Shown here piece by piece: positions 42,372 to 50,983 of a stretch of 64,000 bases of DNA. The DNA comes from JBMYYR01 sp965243605 (GTDB taxonomy: Bacteria > Bacteroidota > Bacteroidia > Flavobacteriales > CAJXXR01). Location: assembly GCA_965243605.1 (NCBI GenBank), contig CBDEVQ010000099.1:62001-126000 (forward strand), in the 5' to 3' direction. Each line of letters starts with the position of its first letter. Position 1 is the stretch's first letter. The notes beneath the pieces were generated by a model. That model did no database searches. It saw nothing but the letters and a program-made list of their open reading frames with translations, and was not told where the DNA came from. A program made the translations under genes and the position numbers.

Positions 42372-44516
42372 ATGAAGATTTCTAAAATTTTAATAGGTTC
42401 TCTGTTTTCAGTGCTTGTATCAACTTCATACCAAGCAGATGCTCAAACGAAAAGAACTCGAAAAGCAGATGACGCATTTGATTTAGGTGAATATCATAGA
42501 GCTCAAGAAAAGTATAAGTCAGCATACACAAACTCAAATACTAAAAAGGAAAAGCAGTATATAAGTTTTAGAATGGCTGAGTGTGCTAGACGTCTTGGTA
42601 ATTACCGTCAGGCAGAAAACTACCTAAAAAGAACAGTTAAAATGAGATATGAAGATCCAATTGCGATCTTATATCTTGCTGAGGCTCAAGCTAATTTAGG
42701 TAAGTATGATTTAGCATTAGAGAATTACTCAAAATATGAGAAATTAGTTCCTGGAGATAAAAGAGCAGTACGAGGAATCGTAAACTCTGAGTTTGCCATA
42801 GAACAAATGGATAACCCAACATTATATGATGTAGTAAACGAGAAGAGACTAAATTCTCGTGGAATGGATTATTCTCCAGCTTTTGGTAAAAAAGATTACT
42901 CTATATTACTTTTTACTACAACAAGAGAAGGTGTTGAAGGTGGAAGAATCTCTGAACAAACAGGTCAGTATTTTGCTGATATTTGGGGATCTGAAATTGA
43001 AAAGAAAAAAAGATCTTCATCGCGTTCAAAAAGTAAATCAGGTAAACCAAAACCACCAAGATGGTCTAAGCCAGTTTCTTTAGGTCAGATGGGTAATGGT
43101 GATCAAGATGAGACAATCAATACTAAACACGAAGAAGGTACAGTAAGTTTAACACCTAAGGCTAATATCATGTATTATAGTCAAGGTGTATACGAAAAAG
43201 ACGTTTACGAAGGTCAAAGATTATTTGTATCTAAGCGTAAAGGTGGAGGATGGGAAGAAGGTTCTGAAATAGAGATACCTTTAGGTCAAGGAAATGAAGA
43301 ATTATTCATTGACATTATGCATCCAGCAATTCACCCAGACGGACGTCGTTTATTCTTTGTTGCCAATTTAGATGGTGGATTCGGAGGAATGGACATCTGG
43401 TATACTGAATTTGAAAAAAGAAAGAAAAAGTGGACTAAACCTAAAAATTTAGGACCTAATGTAAATACAAGTGGAAATGAAGGTTTCCCAACTGTACATG
43501 TTGATGGTACTCTTTTCTTCTCATCTAATGGACATCAAACTTTAGGAGGTTATGATATTTACCGTGCAGATTTAAATGAAGACGGAAAGTATGATAATGT
43601 TGCTAACCTGGGATATCCTTTAAATTCATCGTATGATGATTTCGGATTAATCTTTAAAGGAAATACATATACTGAAGGTTATATGACATCTAATAGAAAA
43701 GGTGGATTAGGAGCTGATGATATTTATAAAGTACGTTTATTAGATACTAAATTTACTTTAAACGGTAAATTACTTGATTCTGAAACAGGAAAATCTATAA
43801 AAGGATTGAATGTTCGTTTAGAAGGATCTAATGGAACAGTAACAGATGTTGTTACGAATAAAGAAGGAGATTATGAATTTGATGGAGCTGCTTTAGAAAA
43901 AGGTATTGACTATAGTTTAGTATTTACTTCTGAAGATTACGGAAGTTTCGTTAAAAATTTATCAACAAAAGGATTAAAAGTATCTGACTTCGAGAAACAA
44001 GATGAAGGGTATTTCTACTCTATGGAATTTGATACAACGTTAAAAGTTCAAAGATTACCAGTTGTATTACCACATATTGAATATGATTTTGGTAAGGCAA
44101 CATTAAGATCTCAAGCTGAACAAGACTTAAATCAACTTGTAAAAGTATTACAGTCTAACAAAAACTTACGAATTAAGTTAAGAGCACATACAGATCATAT
44201 TGGAGGAAAAGAAAGAAACCAAGCATTGTCTCAAGCCAGAGCACAAGCATGTGTAGATTACTTAGTGTCTAAAGGTATTGAAGCTTCTAGATTAGTAGCA
44301 GAAGGTAGAGGTGAAGATGTTCCTTACGTTATGACTAAAACTATTGGTAAATTAAAAGAAGGATCTGTTCTTTCTGAAAGCTTTATTAATAAATTACCTA
44401 AAGCGGATCAAGCCAAGGCTAGACAATATAATCGTCGTACAGATTTCCAAAAAATTAAGCCAGACCCGAATGACTCTAAAGAGGCAAAGCGAGCTAAAGA
44501 TTTTGGTAAATATTAA
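42372..44516 (+). CDS. PorE-like OmpA protein (TPR, PD40 propeller, CRD, OmpA); T9SS component candidate
   Basis: The 714-residue exported protein (signal ending YQADAQ) has, in order, TPR-like helices (about 30-150: DDAFDLGEYHRAQEKYKSAY, YLKRTVKMRYEDPIAILYLAEA), a PD40/WD40-like propeller (about 160-470, repeats such as AIHPDGRRLFFVANLDGGFG and TLFFSSNGHQTLGGYDIYRA), a carboxypeptidase-regulatory-like domain (about 480-550) and an OmpA C-terminal domain (about 567-700: EYDFGKATLRSQAEQDL, LRAHTDHIGGKERNQALS). This is the domain order of PorE from Porphyromonas gingivalis, a type IX secretion protein that anchors the machine to peptidoglycan. There is an Arg/Ser/Lys-rich insert around 210-235. 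The lipoprotein Cys of PorE is absent. Confidence 0.8.
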   Translation: MKISKILIGSLFSVLVSTSYQADAQTKRTRKADDAFDLGEYHRAQEKYKSAYTNSNTKKEKQYISFRMAECARRLGNYRQAENYLKRTVKMRYEDPIAILYLAEAQANLGKYDLALENYSKYEKLVPGDKRAVRGIVNSEFAIEQMDNPTLYDVVNEKRLNSRGMDYSPAFGKKDYSILLFTTTREGVEGGRISEQTGQYFADIWGSEIEKKKRSSSRSKSKSGKPKPPRWSKPVSLGQMGNGDQDETINTKHEEGTVSLTPKANIMYYSQGVYEKDVYEGQRLFVSKRKGGGWEEGSEIEIPLGQGNEELFIDIMHPAIHPDGRRLFFVANLDGGFGGMDIWYTEFEKRKKKWTKPKNLGPNVNTSGNEGFPTVHVDGTLFFSSNGHQTLGGYDIYRADLNEDGKYDNVANLGYPLNSSYDDFGLIFKGNTYTEGYMTSNRKGGLGADDIYKVRLLDTKFTLNGKLLDSETGKSIKGLNVRLEGSNGTVTDVVTNKEGDYEFDGAALEKGIDYSLVFTSEDYGSFVKNLSTKGLKVSDFEKQDEGYFYSMEFDTTLKVQRLPVVLPHIEYDFGKATLRSQAEQDLNQLVKVLQSNKNLRIKLRAHTDHIGGKERNQALSQARAQACVDYLVSKGIEASRLVAEGRGEDVPYVMTKTIGKLKEGSVLSESFINKLPKADQAKARQYNRRTDFQKIKPDPNDSKEAKRAKDFGKY

Positions 44517-44525
44517 ATAATTAGG

Positions 44526-44554
44526 AAAAGAGAGGTTAGCCTCTCTTTTTTTTT
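44526..44554 (+). terminator. Rho-independent terminator after the PorE-like gene
   Basis: AAAAGAGAGG and its complement pair around TTAG, followed by a T-run. Confidence 0.88.
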
Positions 44555-44563
44555 ACAATAAAG

Positions 44564-45208
44564 ATGAATATAAAAGTTTTTACATTCAATCCATTCCAGG
44601 AAAATACATACGTTGTTTATGACGACAGTAAAGAGGCTGTAATAATAGATCCTGGATGTTCTAATGAATTAGAATGTCAAGAGTTAAAGGCATTTATTGA
44701 AGATAATGAATTAATTCCTGTAATGCTTTTAAATACGCATTGTCATATTGATCATGTTTTTGGTTGGGAATACGTATATGAAACATGGGGATTAAAACCA
44801 TATTATCATACCCTGGATAAGGTTCTATTACCAAGAGTAGGAGAACAAGCCAAAATGTTTGGATTTGAATTATCGGCCTTTCCTGAGGATTATGGACATG
44901 AAATTAGTGAATCTGAGAAGATACAATTTGGTAATACAAGTATGGATATATATTTATGTCCAGGTCATGCTCCAGGTCATTTAGTATTTCATCATGAACC
45001 AACGAATGTTTGCATTGTTGGCGATGTGATTTTTAGGTTAAGTGTAGGAAGAACAGATTTACCATATTGCGATCCTAACGCTTTGGAAAATTCTATTAAA
45101 AATGTGATTTATAAGTTCTCTGATAATTGTACATTATATCCAGGACACGGACCAAGTACAACGGTTGGTTATGAAAAGAAAAATAATCCATTTGTTCGTT
45201 CAATTTAA
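44564..45208 (+). CDS. MBL-fold hydrolase, glyoxalase II-like
   Basis: The 214-residue metallo-beta-lactamase-fold enzyme has NTHCHIDHVFGWE (HxHxDH, around residues 60-70), the third metal His in LCPGHAPGHL (about 138), Asp in CIVGDVIFR (about 160), and a final His in YPGHGPSTTVG. Such short glyoxalase II-like proteins hydrolyse thioesters or related esters in the cytoplasm, but the substrate is not known. The gene follows the PorE-like gene and its terminator by ten bases, so its promoter is probably in or before the terminator. Confidence 0.88.
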   Translation: MNIKVFTFNPFQENTYVVYDDSKEAVIIDPGCSNELECQELKAFIEDNELIPVMLLNTHCHIDHVFGWEYVYETWGLKPYYHTLDKVLLPRVGEQAKMFGFELSAFPEDYGHEISESEKIQFGNTSMDIYLCPGHAPGHLVFHHEPTNVCIVGDVIFRLSVGRTDLPYCDPNALENSIKNVIYKFSDNCTLYPGHGPSTTVGYEKKNNPFVRSI

Positions 45209-45224
45209 AAAAATATTACCTTTG
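45192..45224 (+). promoter_or_regulatory. Promoter of the lipoprotein pair, TTG-N22-TACCTTTG
   Basis: TACCTTTG at 45217-45224 matches TAnnTTTG and lies 19 bases before the ATG at 45244. A TTG at 45192-45194 gives a 22-base spacer, at the long end of the usual range. Confidence 0.5.
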
Positions 45225-45243
45225 AGGTTATAAATTATACATT

Positions 45244-45657
45244 ATGAGGAAGTTTATTTCTATTTTTCTAGTTTTTTGTGGCTTAAGTTTGATGAGCTCT
45301 TGTGAAAAAGATGTTGATCGAAATGGAGCGCTTTTGATTGACGAAAATGCCCTTCCAGAATATCCTATTAATAAGTTACGTTTTAAATGGAGAGGAGAGC
45401 TAGGTGTTGAGCAAAAACTTATGATGTGGATAGATTGGTATGTTTTTGATGTTCATACATTAGAAGAGCCAAATATTTTCCAGATTGGTATTCCTAAGAA
45501 TTATACACCACAGGATGGGAACTTATTTGTATTTGAAACTGATGCTTGGGACCCAATTTTTGCTGGTAAGTATAAGTGGAAAGTGGTAACATATTATAGT
45601 GATGGTGAAATTGTAGAGTCTGAAACTCGAGAATTTATTCCTTTCCCAGTTTATTAA
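45244..45657 (+). CDS. Small lipoprotein of unknown function
   Basis: The 137-residue protein has a lipoprotein signal ending LMSSC (Cys about residue 20), so it is exported. The mature part is a small beta domain with FKWRGELG, MMWIDWYVFDVHTLEEPNIF and YKWKVVTYYSDGEIVESET, which reads like one Ig/fibronectin-type strand set. I recognise no family. It pairs with the next lipoprotein gene 17 bases downstream; both have a W-R-G segment in the first third. Confidence 0.7.
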   Translation: MRKFISIFLVFCGLSLMSSCEKDVDRNGALLIDENALPEYPINKLRFKWRGELGVEQKLMMWIDWYVFDVHTLEEPNIFQIGIPKNYTPQDGNLFVFETDAWDPIFAGKYKWKVVTYYSDGEIVESETREFIPFPVY

Positions 45658-45674
45658 TACATACCTTAAACAAT

Positions 45675-46364
45675 ATGATAAAGAAGAGTATATCTATAGT
45701 ATTAGTTTTAATAGCTATTGTATCTTGTAAGAAAGATGAAGAGAATTTTACATTGGATTCTGATCTTATTACAAACATTTTAAAGTTTGCTAATCCAGAC
45801 GTACCTGATATTCATATGACGTGGAGAGGTGCGTATATGACAGAATCAACTTCTATCGAAGTATTAGCTACAGGTGAAAAAAAACAAGTTAGTATAAATC
45901 ACTATAACATCACTAATCGTCAAATTGGATTTGCTAAAGCAAATATGTATAACAATTTTGATGGTGATGAGTTTGTAGATTGGAGTATCATCAATAATGA
46001 TGAAATTAAAATAGAATCTAATGCTTTCTTTTTTGGTGTAGCACCTACGTATTTCGATGTAGAAATTACTTCAGATTTAAAATATCCAATTGGGCCTATA
46101 AATCTTGGAATTTCGAAATCGGTTGTCCTAGGAGCATTACAGATTCCACCAGGATTAAGTCTTAATTTTGGAAGTGATTTAGACTTGTACTTAAGTTTAT
46201 ACCCAAGAGGAGAAGTACAATTTTTAAGATTAACTATGGATTACAGTTTTCTGTCATCAGATAAAAAAGAAAGATCTAGAGTGTTAAGAGAATATCACTT
46301 TATTAGAGCCAATCCAGTTGGAGAGGCAGGAGTAACTTTTGTGCCAAGAGACGAATACAAGTAG
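45675..46364 (+). CDS. Lipoprotein of unknown function
   Basis: The 229-residue protein has a signal ending AIVSC (Cys about 18) and a mature, probably all-beta, domain beginning KKDEENFTLDSDLITNIL and containing HMTWRGAYM, FDGDEFVDWSIINNDEIKI and LSLNFGSDLDLYLSLYPRG. No family is recognised. It forms a two-gene unit with the preceding lipoprotein and ends at a strong bidirectional terminator. Confidence 0.7.
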   Translation: MIKKSISIVLVLIAIVSCKKDEENFTLDSDLITNILKFANPDVPDIHMTWRGAYMTESTSIEVLATGEKKQVSINHYNITNRQIGFAKANMYNNFDGDEFVDWSIINNDEIKIESNAFFFGVAPTYFDVEITSDLKYPIGPINLGISKSVVLGALQIPPGLSLNFGSDLDLYLSLYPRGEVQFLRLTMDYSFLSSDKKERSRVLREYHFIRANPVGEAGVTFVPRDEYK

Positions 46365-46383
46365 TTAGATATTATCAGTACTG

Positions 46384-46441
46384 CATAAAAAAAAGCAAGA
46401 GCTCGTTAGAATTTTCTAACGAGCTCTTGCTTTTTTTTATG
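46384..46441. terminator. Bidirectional terminator with 28-base perfect arms
   Basis: Arms 46384-46411 and 46414-46441 are exact complements (core GCAAGAGCTCGTTAGAA) with a TT loop and A8/T8 ends, between the lipoprotein gene and convergent frr. Confidence 0.93.
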
Positions 46442-46461
46442 ATTTAAAAGAAGGAAATGAC

Positions 46462-47025
46462 TTATATAGTCATAATCTCTTTTTCTTTAGTCTTAAGTAA
46501 GTCCTCAGCTTTAATAGTAAAGCTGTTAACCATATCTTGAATCTTGCTCTCAGCGTCTTTACCTGCATCTTCTGAAAGTCCATCCTTAACGAGTACCTTA
46601 ATAGAGTTGTTTGCAGTCTTTCTAGCATTTCTTAATCCAACCTTACAGTCTTCTACTTCAGATTTAGCTTGCTTAACTAAATCACGTCTTCTTTCTTCAG
46701 TTAATGGTGGAATAGATATAATAATCATTTCTCCATTATTTTGAGGGTTTAAACCTAAGTTTGCAACCATTACTCCTTTAGCAATAGGATCTAGCATAGA
46801 TTTTTCCCAAGCTGTAATAGTTAATGTTCTCGCGTCAGGAGTGGAAATATTTCCAACTTGAGCAAGAGGGGTTGGCGATCCATAATAATCAACCATTACA
46901 GATGATAACATACTTGAATTTGCTCTTCCTGCTCTAATTTTACCTAAAACATGCTTTAAGTGTTCAATTGATTTTGACATCTGCTCGGTAGCTTCCTCAA
47001 AACAAAATTCTAATTCTTCTGACAT
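46462..47025 (-). CDS. frr: Ribosome recycling factor
   Basis: RRF splits post-termination ribosomes with EF-G. The 187-residue protein has the three-helix bundle and hinge motifs: HLKHVLGKIRAGRANSSML, VDYYGSPTPLAQVGNIS, TLTITAWEKSMLDPI, and IISIPPLTEERRRDLVKQAK. I start at ATG 47025 (MSEELEFCFEEA), because a longer frame to 47082 would include the promoter region. In many bacteria frr follows pyrH; here it is alone with its own promoter and terminator. Confidence 0.97.
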   Translation of the reverse strand: MSEELEFCFEEATEQMSKSIEHLKHVLGKIRAGRANSSMLSSVMVDYYGSPTPLAQVGNISTPDARTLTITAWEKSMLDPIAKGVMVANLGLNPQNNGEMIIISIPPLTEERRRDLVKQAKSEVEDCKVGLRNARKTANNSIKVLVKDGLSEDAGKDAESKIQDMVNSFTIKAEDLLKTKEKEIMTI

Positions 47026-47079
47026 AAATATTTTTTTTGCAGTCAACCAAAGTGGTGACAAAGATGTGTTTAATATGCC

Positions 47080-47107
47080 CAAATTTACATTATTTTCTGT
47101 AATACAA
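47080..47107 (-). promoter_or_regulatory. frr promoter, TTG-N17-TAAATTTG
   Basis: On the minus strand TTG (plus 47105-47107) is followed after 17 bases by TAAATTTG (plus 47080-47087). The -33 part overlaps the T-run of the upstream terminator. Confidence 0.72.
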
Positions 47108-47138
47108 AAAAAAACTCCAAATCTGATTTGGAGTTTTT
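47106..47138 (-). terminator. Terminator of the His-rich exported protein gene
   Basis: Arms AAAAACTCCAAAT and complement (plus 47110-47122 and 47126-47138) pair around three bases and end in a T-run on the minus strand. Confidence 0.85.
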
Positions 47139-47148
47139 AAGTTAGAGA

Positions 47149-47754
47149 TTATCTAGCCTTTCTATAATATGGAGAATCTAAATTAAGATTGTAATGTAGA
47201 TCTACATCTGCTTTCATGTTTTTAATGATTGCCTTAATAGATCTAAGATCCCTTCTAAGTTCTCTTGGGTTATTATACGATGAACGTTCTAGATTGTATA
47301 ATAAGTCTCTTTTATCGTCTAATTGTCTTCTTAATAATCGAAGTTCCTTTTTAGCCTCATGTATATTAATATGAGAATCATTATGTCCATAATTATCATC
47401 ATAATATTCATCGTTGTTATAACGCTTACCTTTAGATTTGTTATTAGACTTTCTATAATAAGGATGATCGTGATTGCTAATCGTTGTTTTAAGATCTCTT
47501 ATTTTCTTTTTTTGAAATCTAATATCTTTTTGGAGTAGCTCTATAATATCGTATTTAATGTATCGAGCATCTCTAAAATGATTATGGTTTAGTTCAAACT
47601 TAAATTCTCTTTGTAACACACGCATTTTATTTACTTGAATACGGTCTATTTTCACATCAGATTCATAACCTCTTGGGTTATGATGAGCTAGACTAATTTG
47701 ACTAAATCCTAGAAGTAATCCAAGTCCTAATAGTAGTTTTGCTGCCTTTTTCAT
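47149..47754 (-). CDS. Exported basic, helix-rich protein of unknown function
   Basis: The protein of about 201 residues has a signal peptide (KKAAKLLLGLGLLLGFSQISLA, cut before HHNPRG). The mature part is almost all charged helix with Arg/Lys/Asp heptad-like spacing (IRFQKKKIRDLKTTI, EAKKELRLLRRQLDDKRDLLY), consistent with antiparallel coiled coil. The middle is a His/Asn/Tyr/Asp-rich linker (HDHPYYRKSNNKSK, EYYDDNYGHNDSH) that could bind metal. I recognise no family. The start at ATG 47754 is preferred to the upstream ATG 47778 because it begins directly with the signal. It has its own terminator. Confidence 0.65.
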   Translation of the reverse strand: MKKAAKLLLGLGLLLGFSQISLAHHNPRGYESDVKIDRIQVNKMRVLQREFKFELNHNHFRDARYIKYDIIELLQKDIRFQKKKIRDLKTTISNHDHPYYRKSNNKSKGKRYNNDEYYDDNYGHNDSHINIHEAKKELRLLRRQLDDKRDLLYNLERSSYNNPRELRRDLRSIKAIIKNMKADVDLHYNLNLDSPYYRKAR

Positions 47755-47857
47755 AATCAATTGTTTTAGGTTATACATTTACTGAAATATATTTCAATTG
47801 ATTTCCAAAAGCGTGCCAAAAATGAGTTTCTAGTTAAAAGTGCTGGTTTATAGATAT

Positions 47858-48097
47858 TTATCTTTTAAGGATTATACGCCCTAAATAGATAATAATAACA
47901 GCACCCAATGTTGATGAAACTAATGAACCTATTAATCCATGATCCACAAGTCCGATAATAGATAATGCAAACGAACCAATAACACCACCTACAATACCTA
48001 AAATAATGTTAAATATGATGCTTTTGTCAGTTTTCATTAATTTTCCAGCAATCCATCCAGCTGCTCCTCCAATAATTATTGATGAAATTATTCCCAT
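47858..48097 (-). CDS. GlsB/YeaQ/YmgE family membrane protein
   Basis: This is a 79-residue transglycosylase-associated-type membrane protein with three short hydrophobic helices and the family glycine patterns GGAAGWIAGKLMK, NIILGIVGGVIGSFAL and LGAVIIIYLGRI. Such proteins are linked to general stress responses, but their molecular role is unknown. It begins five bases after the galE stop on the same strand, so it is probably read through from galE. Confidence 0.9.
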   Translation of the reverse strand: MGIISSIIIGGAAGWIAGKLMKTDKSIIFNIILGIVGGVIGSFALSIIGLVDHGLIGSLVSSTLGAVIIIYLGRIILKR

Positions 48098-48102
48098 AGC
48101 TT

Positions 48103-49125
48103 TTATATTTTAGTCTTTAATAATTGTTGTTCCCATGCCCACGCATCGGCCATGGCATCTTTAATTGTTTTATCAGCACTCCAATTTAGCCTACTACTGG
48201 CTTTGTGCGTTTCAGCCCAAATTTGTTCAATATCTCCTTCGCGCCTATCACCAAAGATATAATTTAGTTTTATATTACTTACATCTTCAAATGCGTTAAT
48301 AACTTCTAGAACACTATTTCCTATACCCGTTCCAACATTAAAGTAATCAATATTAATATCAACATTATTAAACATGAATTCTAATGCCTTAATATGGGCA
48401 TTGGCTAAATCTATTACATGTATGAAATCTCTAATACAAGTTCCATCAGGTGTATCGTAGTTCTTCCCAAAAACGGTTAGTTGTTCACGTATTCCAATCC
48501 CAGTTTGTGTAATATAGGGTATTAGATTATCTGGAACACCTAATGGTAATTCTCCAATAAGATGGCTTTCATGTGCTCCAATCGGGTTGAAATACCTTAA
48601 AATTACAGCTTGAACATTTTGGCTTTGAGTGTAATCTTTTAGAAGTTGCTCGCAAACCTGCTTAGTATAGCCGTATGGAGATTCGGCATGTTTAATTGGA
48701 GATTTTTCAGATACAGGAAGGTCGTCCGGCTGTCCATAAACGGTGCATGAAGATGAAAAAACAATCTTATTACAATTTATATTAGGGAAATTTTTAAGCA
48801 ATAGAGTTAAGCTTCCAATATTATTCTCATAATATTTAACGGGCTTTTTTACGGATTCACCTACTGCTTTAAATGCAGCAAAATGAATGACTCCATCTAT
48901 TTGACCTTCTTTTTCTTTTATAATTTTATAGGATTGTTCATCGTTACAATCTAAATTGTAAAAAGGAATTGAAGCATTACATATTTGATTAATACGTTCT
49001 GGAATAAATGATTTTGAATTACTTAAGTTATCCATTATGATAGGATAGTATCCAAATTTATAAAGTTGTACTACTGTATGAGAGCCAATATACCCGGCAC
49101 CACCAGTAACCAATATTTTTTTCAT
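48103..49125 (-). CDS. galE: UDP-glucose 4-epimerase
   Basis: The 340-residue SDR-superfamily epimerase interconverts UDP-glucose and UDP-galactose. The NAD-binding VTGGAGYIGSHTVVQLY, VIHFAAFKAVGESV, catalytic SSSCTVYGQP and Tyr-x3-Lys YGYTKQVCE, and the C-terminal GDRREGDIEQIWA are canonical. It probably supplies galactose donors for surface polysaccharide or LPS. Confidence 0.95.
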   Translation of the reverse strand: MKKILVTGGAGYIGSHTVVQLYKFGYYPIIMDNLSNSKSFIPERINQICNASIPFYNLDCNDEQSYKIIKEKEGQIDGVIHFAAFKAVGESVKKPVKYYENNIGSLTLLLKNFPNINCNKIVFSSSCTVYGQPDDLPVSEKSPIKHAESPYGYTKQVCEQLLKDYTQSQNVQAVILRYFNPIGAHESHLIGELPLGVPDNLIPYITQTGIGIREQLTVFGKNYDTPDGTCIRDFIHVIDLANAHIKALEFMFNNVDINIDYFNVGTGIGNSVLEVINAFEDVSNIKLNYIFGDRREGDIEQIWAETHKASSRLNWSADKTIKDAMADAWAWEQQLLKTKI

Positions 49126-49243
49126 TGAAAACTTATTTTTTTACGAAATTAAGAACTTTTTTAGAAGATTAAGTCATGTAATTGAAAATTTTGTATATTT
49201 ATGATTATTAAGTATTTATGTGTTAATTTAAATCTATTATATT

Positions 49244-49597
49244 ATGTCAAATTCAGTAAATAAAGTTATTTTAGTCGGTAGATTGGGAGCAGACCCAGAA
49301 GTAAAGACTTTTGAAAACGGTGTTAAACTTTGTCGGTTTTCATTAGCAACCACAGAAACATTTAAGGGTAAGGACAAGGAAAAAAGTGAACACACTGAGT
49401 GGCACCAAATTGTCCTGTGGAGGAATCTAGCTGGTATTGGTGAAATGATTTTGTCTAAAGGAGACCTTATTTACGTTGAAGGAAGAATCAGACAACGTTC
49501 TTGGACCGATACAGAGTCAAAACAACAAAAATATTCTTTCGAAATTGTGGGAGATGAGTTACATTTGTTATCACGAAATAATCGTGATGTAGAATAA
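49244..49597 (+). CDS. ssb: Single-stranded DNA-binding protein
   Basis: This is a 117-residue OB-fold SSB: NKVILVGRLGADPEVKTFENG, FSLATTETFKGKD, EWHQIVLWRNLAGIGEMIL, GDLIYVEGRIRQRSWTD. It ends after the OB fold and has no acidic C-terminal tip for partner binding, as in the short SSB next to gld genes in Flavobacteria. A second, full-length SSB probably exists elsewhere in the genome. It is 52 bases before gldE on the same strand. Confidence 0.9.
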   Translation: MSNSVNKVILVGRLGADPEVKTFENGVKLCRFSLATTETFKGKDKEKSEHTEWHQIVLWRNLAGIGEMILSKGDLIYVEGRIRQRSWTDTESKQQKYSFEIVGDELHLLSRNNRDVE

Positions 49598-49648
49598 ATA
49601 TTGTATTTTTAAATATATCTACATATCGTTTAATTAAATTTTTACTGA

Positions 49649-50983
49649 GTGGACCCCGATCAAGCGGATAGTTATACATACTTTTTTGATTTATATTTTC
49701 AAGATTTTCAAATACAAAATATAGTATTGGGAATTCTTATCGTCATATTAATTTTATGTTCAGCATTGGTCTCAGGATCTGAAGTTGCCTTTTTTTCCTT
49801 AAACCCTAAGAAGTATTCAAACACAAGTACAGAATTTAATAAACTATTATCCAAACCGAAAGAACTTTTAGCAACAATTCTAATTGTTAATAATATTATT
49901 AATGTTGCTATAGTTATACTGACAGAAATTTTCTTGGAATCGGTAATTCATTTTAAAAATTTACCGATTCTAAATCTATCCCCTTTATTTGAATATAATT
50001 TAAGTCTAGAATGGCCAATTAAGATAATTCTGGTTACTTCTATTTTATTAATTTTTGGTGAAATATTACCCAAAGTATATGCCAATAAAAATGCATATCA
50101 GTTTTCGAAAATGATGACTAAACCGATGTATTTTTTAAATCGTGTTTTTGGATTTTTAAGTCGATTTCTAACGGCAACCAGTGATGTTATTGATAAATCA
50201 GGTAATCATAAAATGGATATTGCAATTACAGATTTATCAAAAGCTTTAACCTTAACAAGAATAGGAGAGGATATTGAGGAGCACAAGTTATTGGAGGGAA
50301 TAGTAAAGTTTGGAAATACTGAAGTATCTCAAATTATGACTTCACGGGTCGATTTATTTGCGATTTCTATTACAGCTTCCTTTAATGAACTCATTGATTT
50401 AATACAAACATCTGGCTTTTCAAGAATTCCAGTTTATCAGGATAATATGGATACGATAAAAGGAGTTATCTATATTAAAGATTTAATTAGGTATTTGCGA
50501 TACGACGATAATTTTAGGTGGCAAGCATTAATTCATGAAGTTTTTTATATTCCAGAAAATAAAAAGATTGATGATTTGTTGAAGAATTTTCAGGAGAAAA
50601 AAATGCATATGGCTGTTGTTGTCGACGAATACGGTGGAACAAGTGGTTTAGCAACTTTAGAAGATGTTCTTGAAGAGATAGTTGGTGATATTAATAACGA
50701 ATTAGATAATTCTGGAGATCAATTTACCAAGTTAGACGATTTCACATACATATTTGAAGGGAAGATTCAATTGATCGATTTTTGTAGAATAATGAATATT
50801 CCAGATTATTCATTTGATAAAATAAGAGGTGAGGCTGAAACTTTAGCAGGGTTGTTTCTTGAAGTTTTTGGTAGATTTCCAGAAAATGGAGAGCAAATTA
50901 CAATTGAACGTTTTACTTTTGTTGTAGTTAGTCAAGGTAAAAGTAGAATTAATAGGTTAAAAGTTGTTTTAAATGAAGAGTAA
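49649..50983 (+). CDS. gldE: Gliding motility-associated protein GldE (CorC/HlyC-type)
   Basis: The 444-residue protein has an N-terminal CNNM/DUF21 transmembrane domain (about residues 20-180: LCSALVSGSEVAFFSLNPKK, LATILIVNNIINVAIVIL, FGEILPKVYANKNA), a CBS pair (about 220-340: VSQIMTSRVDLFAI, GFSRIPVYQDNMDTIKGVIYI, HMAVVVDEYGGTSGLATLED) and a C-terminal CorC/HlyC domain. Next to gldD this identifies GldE, needed with GldD for gliding. The start is GTG 49649 (MDPDQADS), which matches the usual MDPxP-type N-terminus. It overlaps gldD by 11 bases. Confidence 0.92.
   Translation: MDPDQADSYTYFFDLYFQDFQIQNIVLGILIVILILCSALVSGSEVAFFSLNPKKYSNTSTEFNKLLSKPKELLATILIVNNIINVAIVILTEIFLESVIHFKNLPILNLSPLFEYNLSLEWPIKIILVTSILLIFGEILPKVYANKNAYQFSKMMTKPMYFLNRVFGFLSRFLTATSDVIDKSGNHKMDIAITDLSKALTLTRIGEDIEEHKLLEGIVKFGNTEVSQIMTSRVDLFAISITASFNELIDLIQTSGFSRIPVYQDNMDTIKGVIYIKDLIRYLRYDDNFRWQALIHEVFYIPENKKIDDLLKNFQEKKMHMAVVVDEYGGTSGLATLEDVLEEIVGDINNELDNSGDQFTKLDDFTYIFEGKIQLIDFCRIMNIPDYSFDKIRGEAETLAGLFLEVFGRFPENGEQITIERFTFVVVSQGKSRINRLKVVLNEE

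Noticed and set aside
49244..49597. Missing acidic tail of SSB considered as truncation
   Set aside because: Short SSBs beside gld genes in this group normally lack the tail, and the stop is followed closely by gldE.
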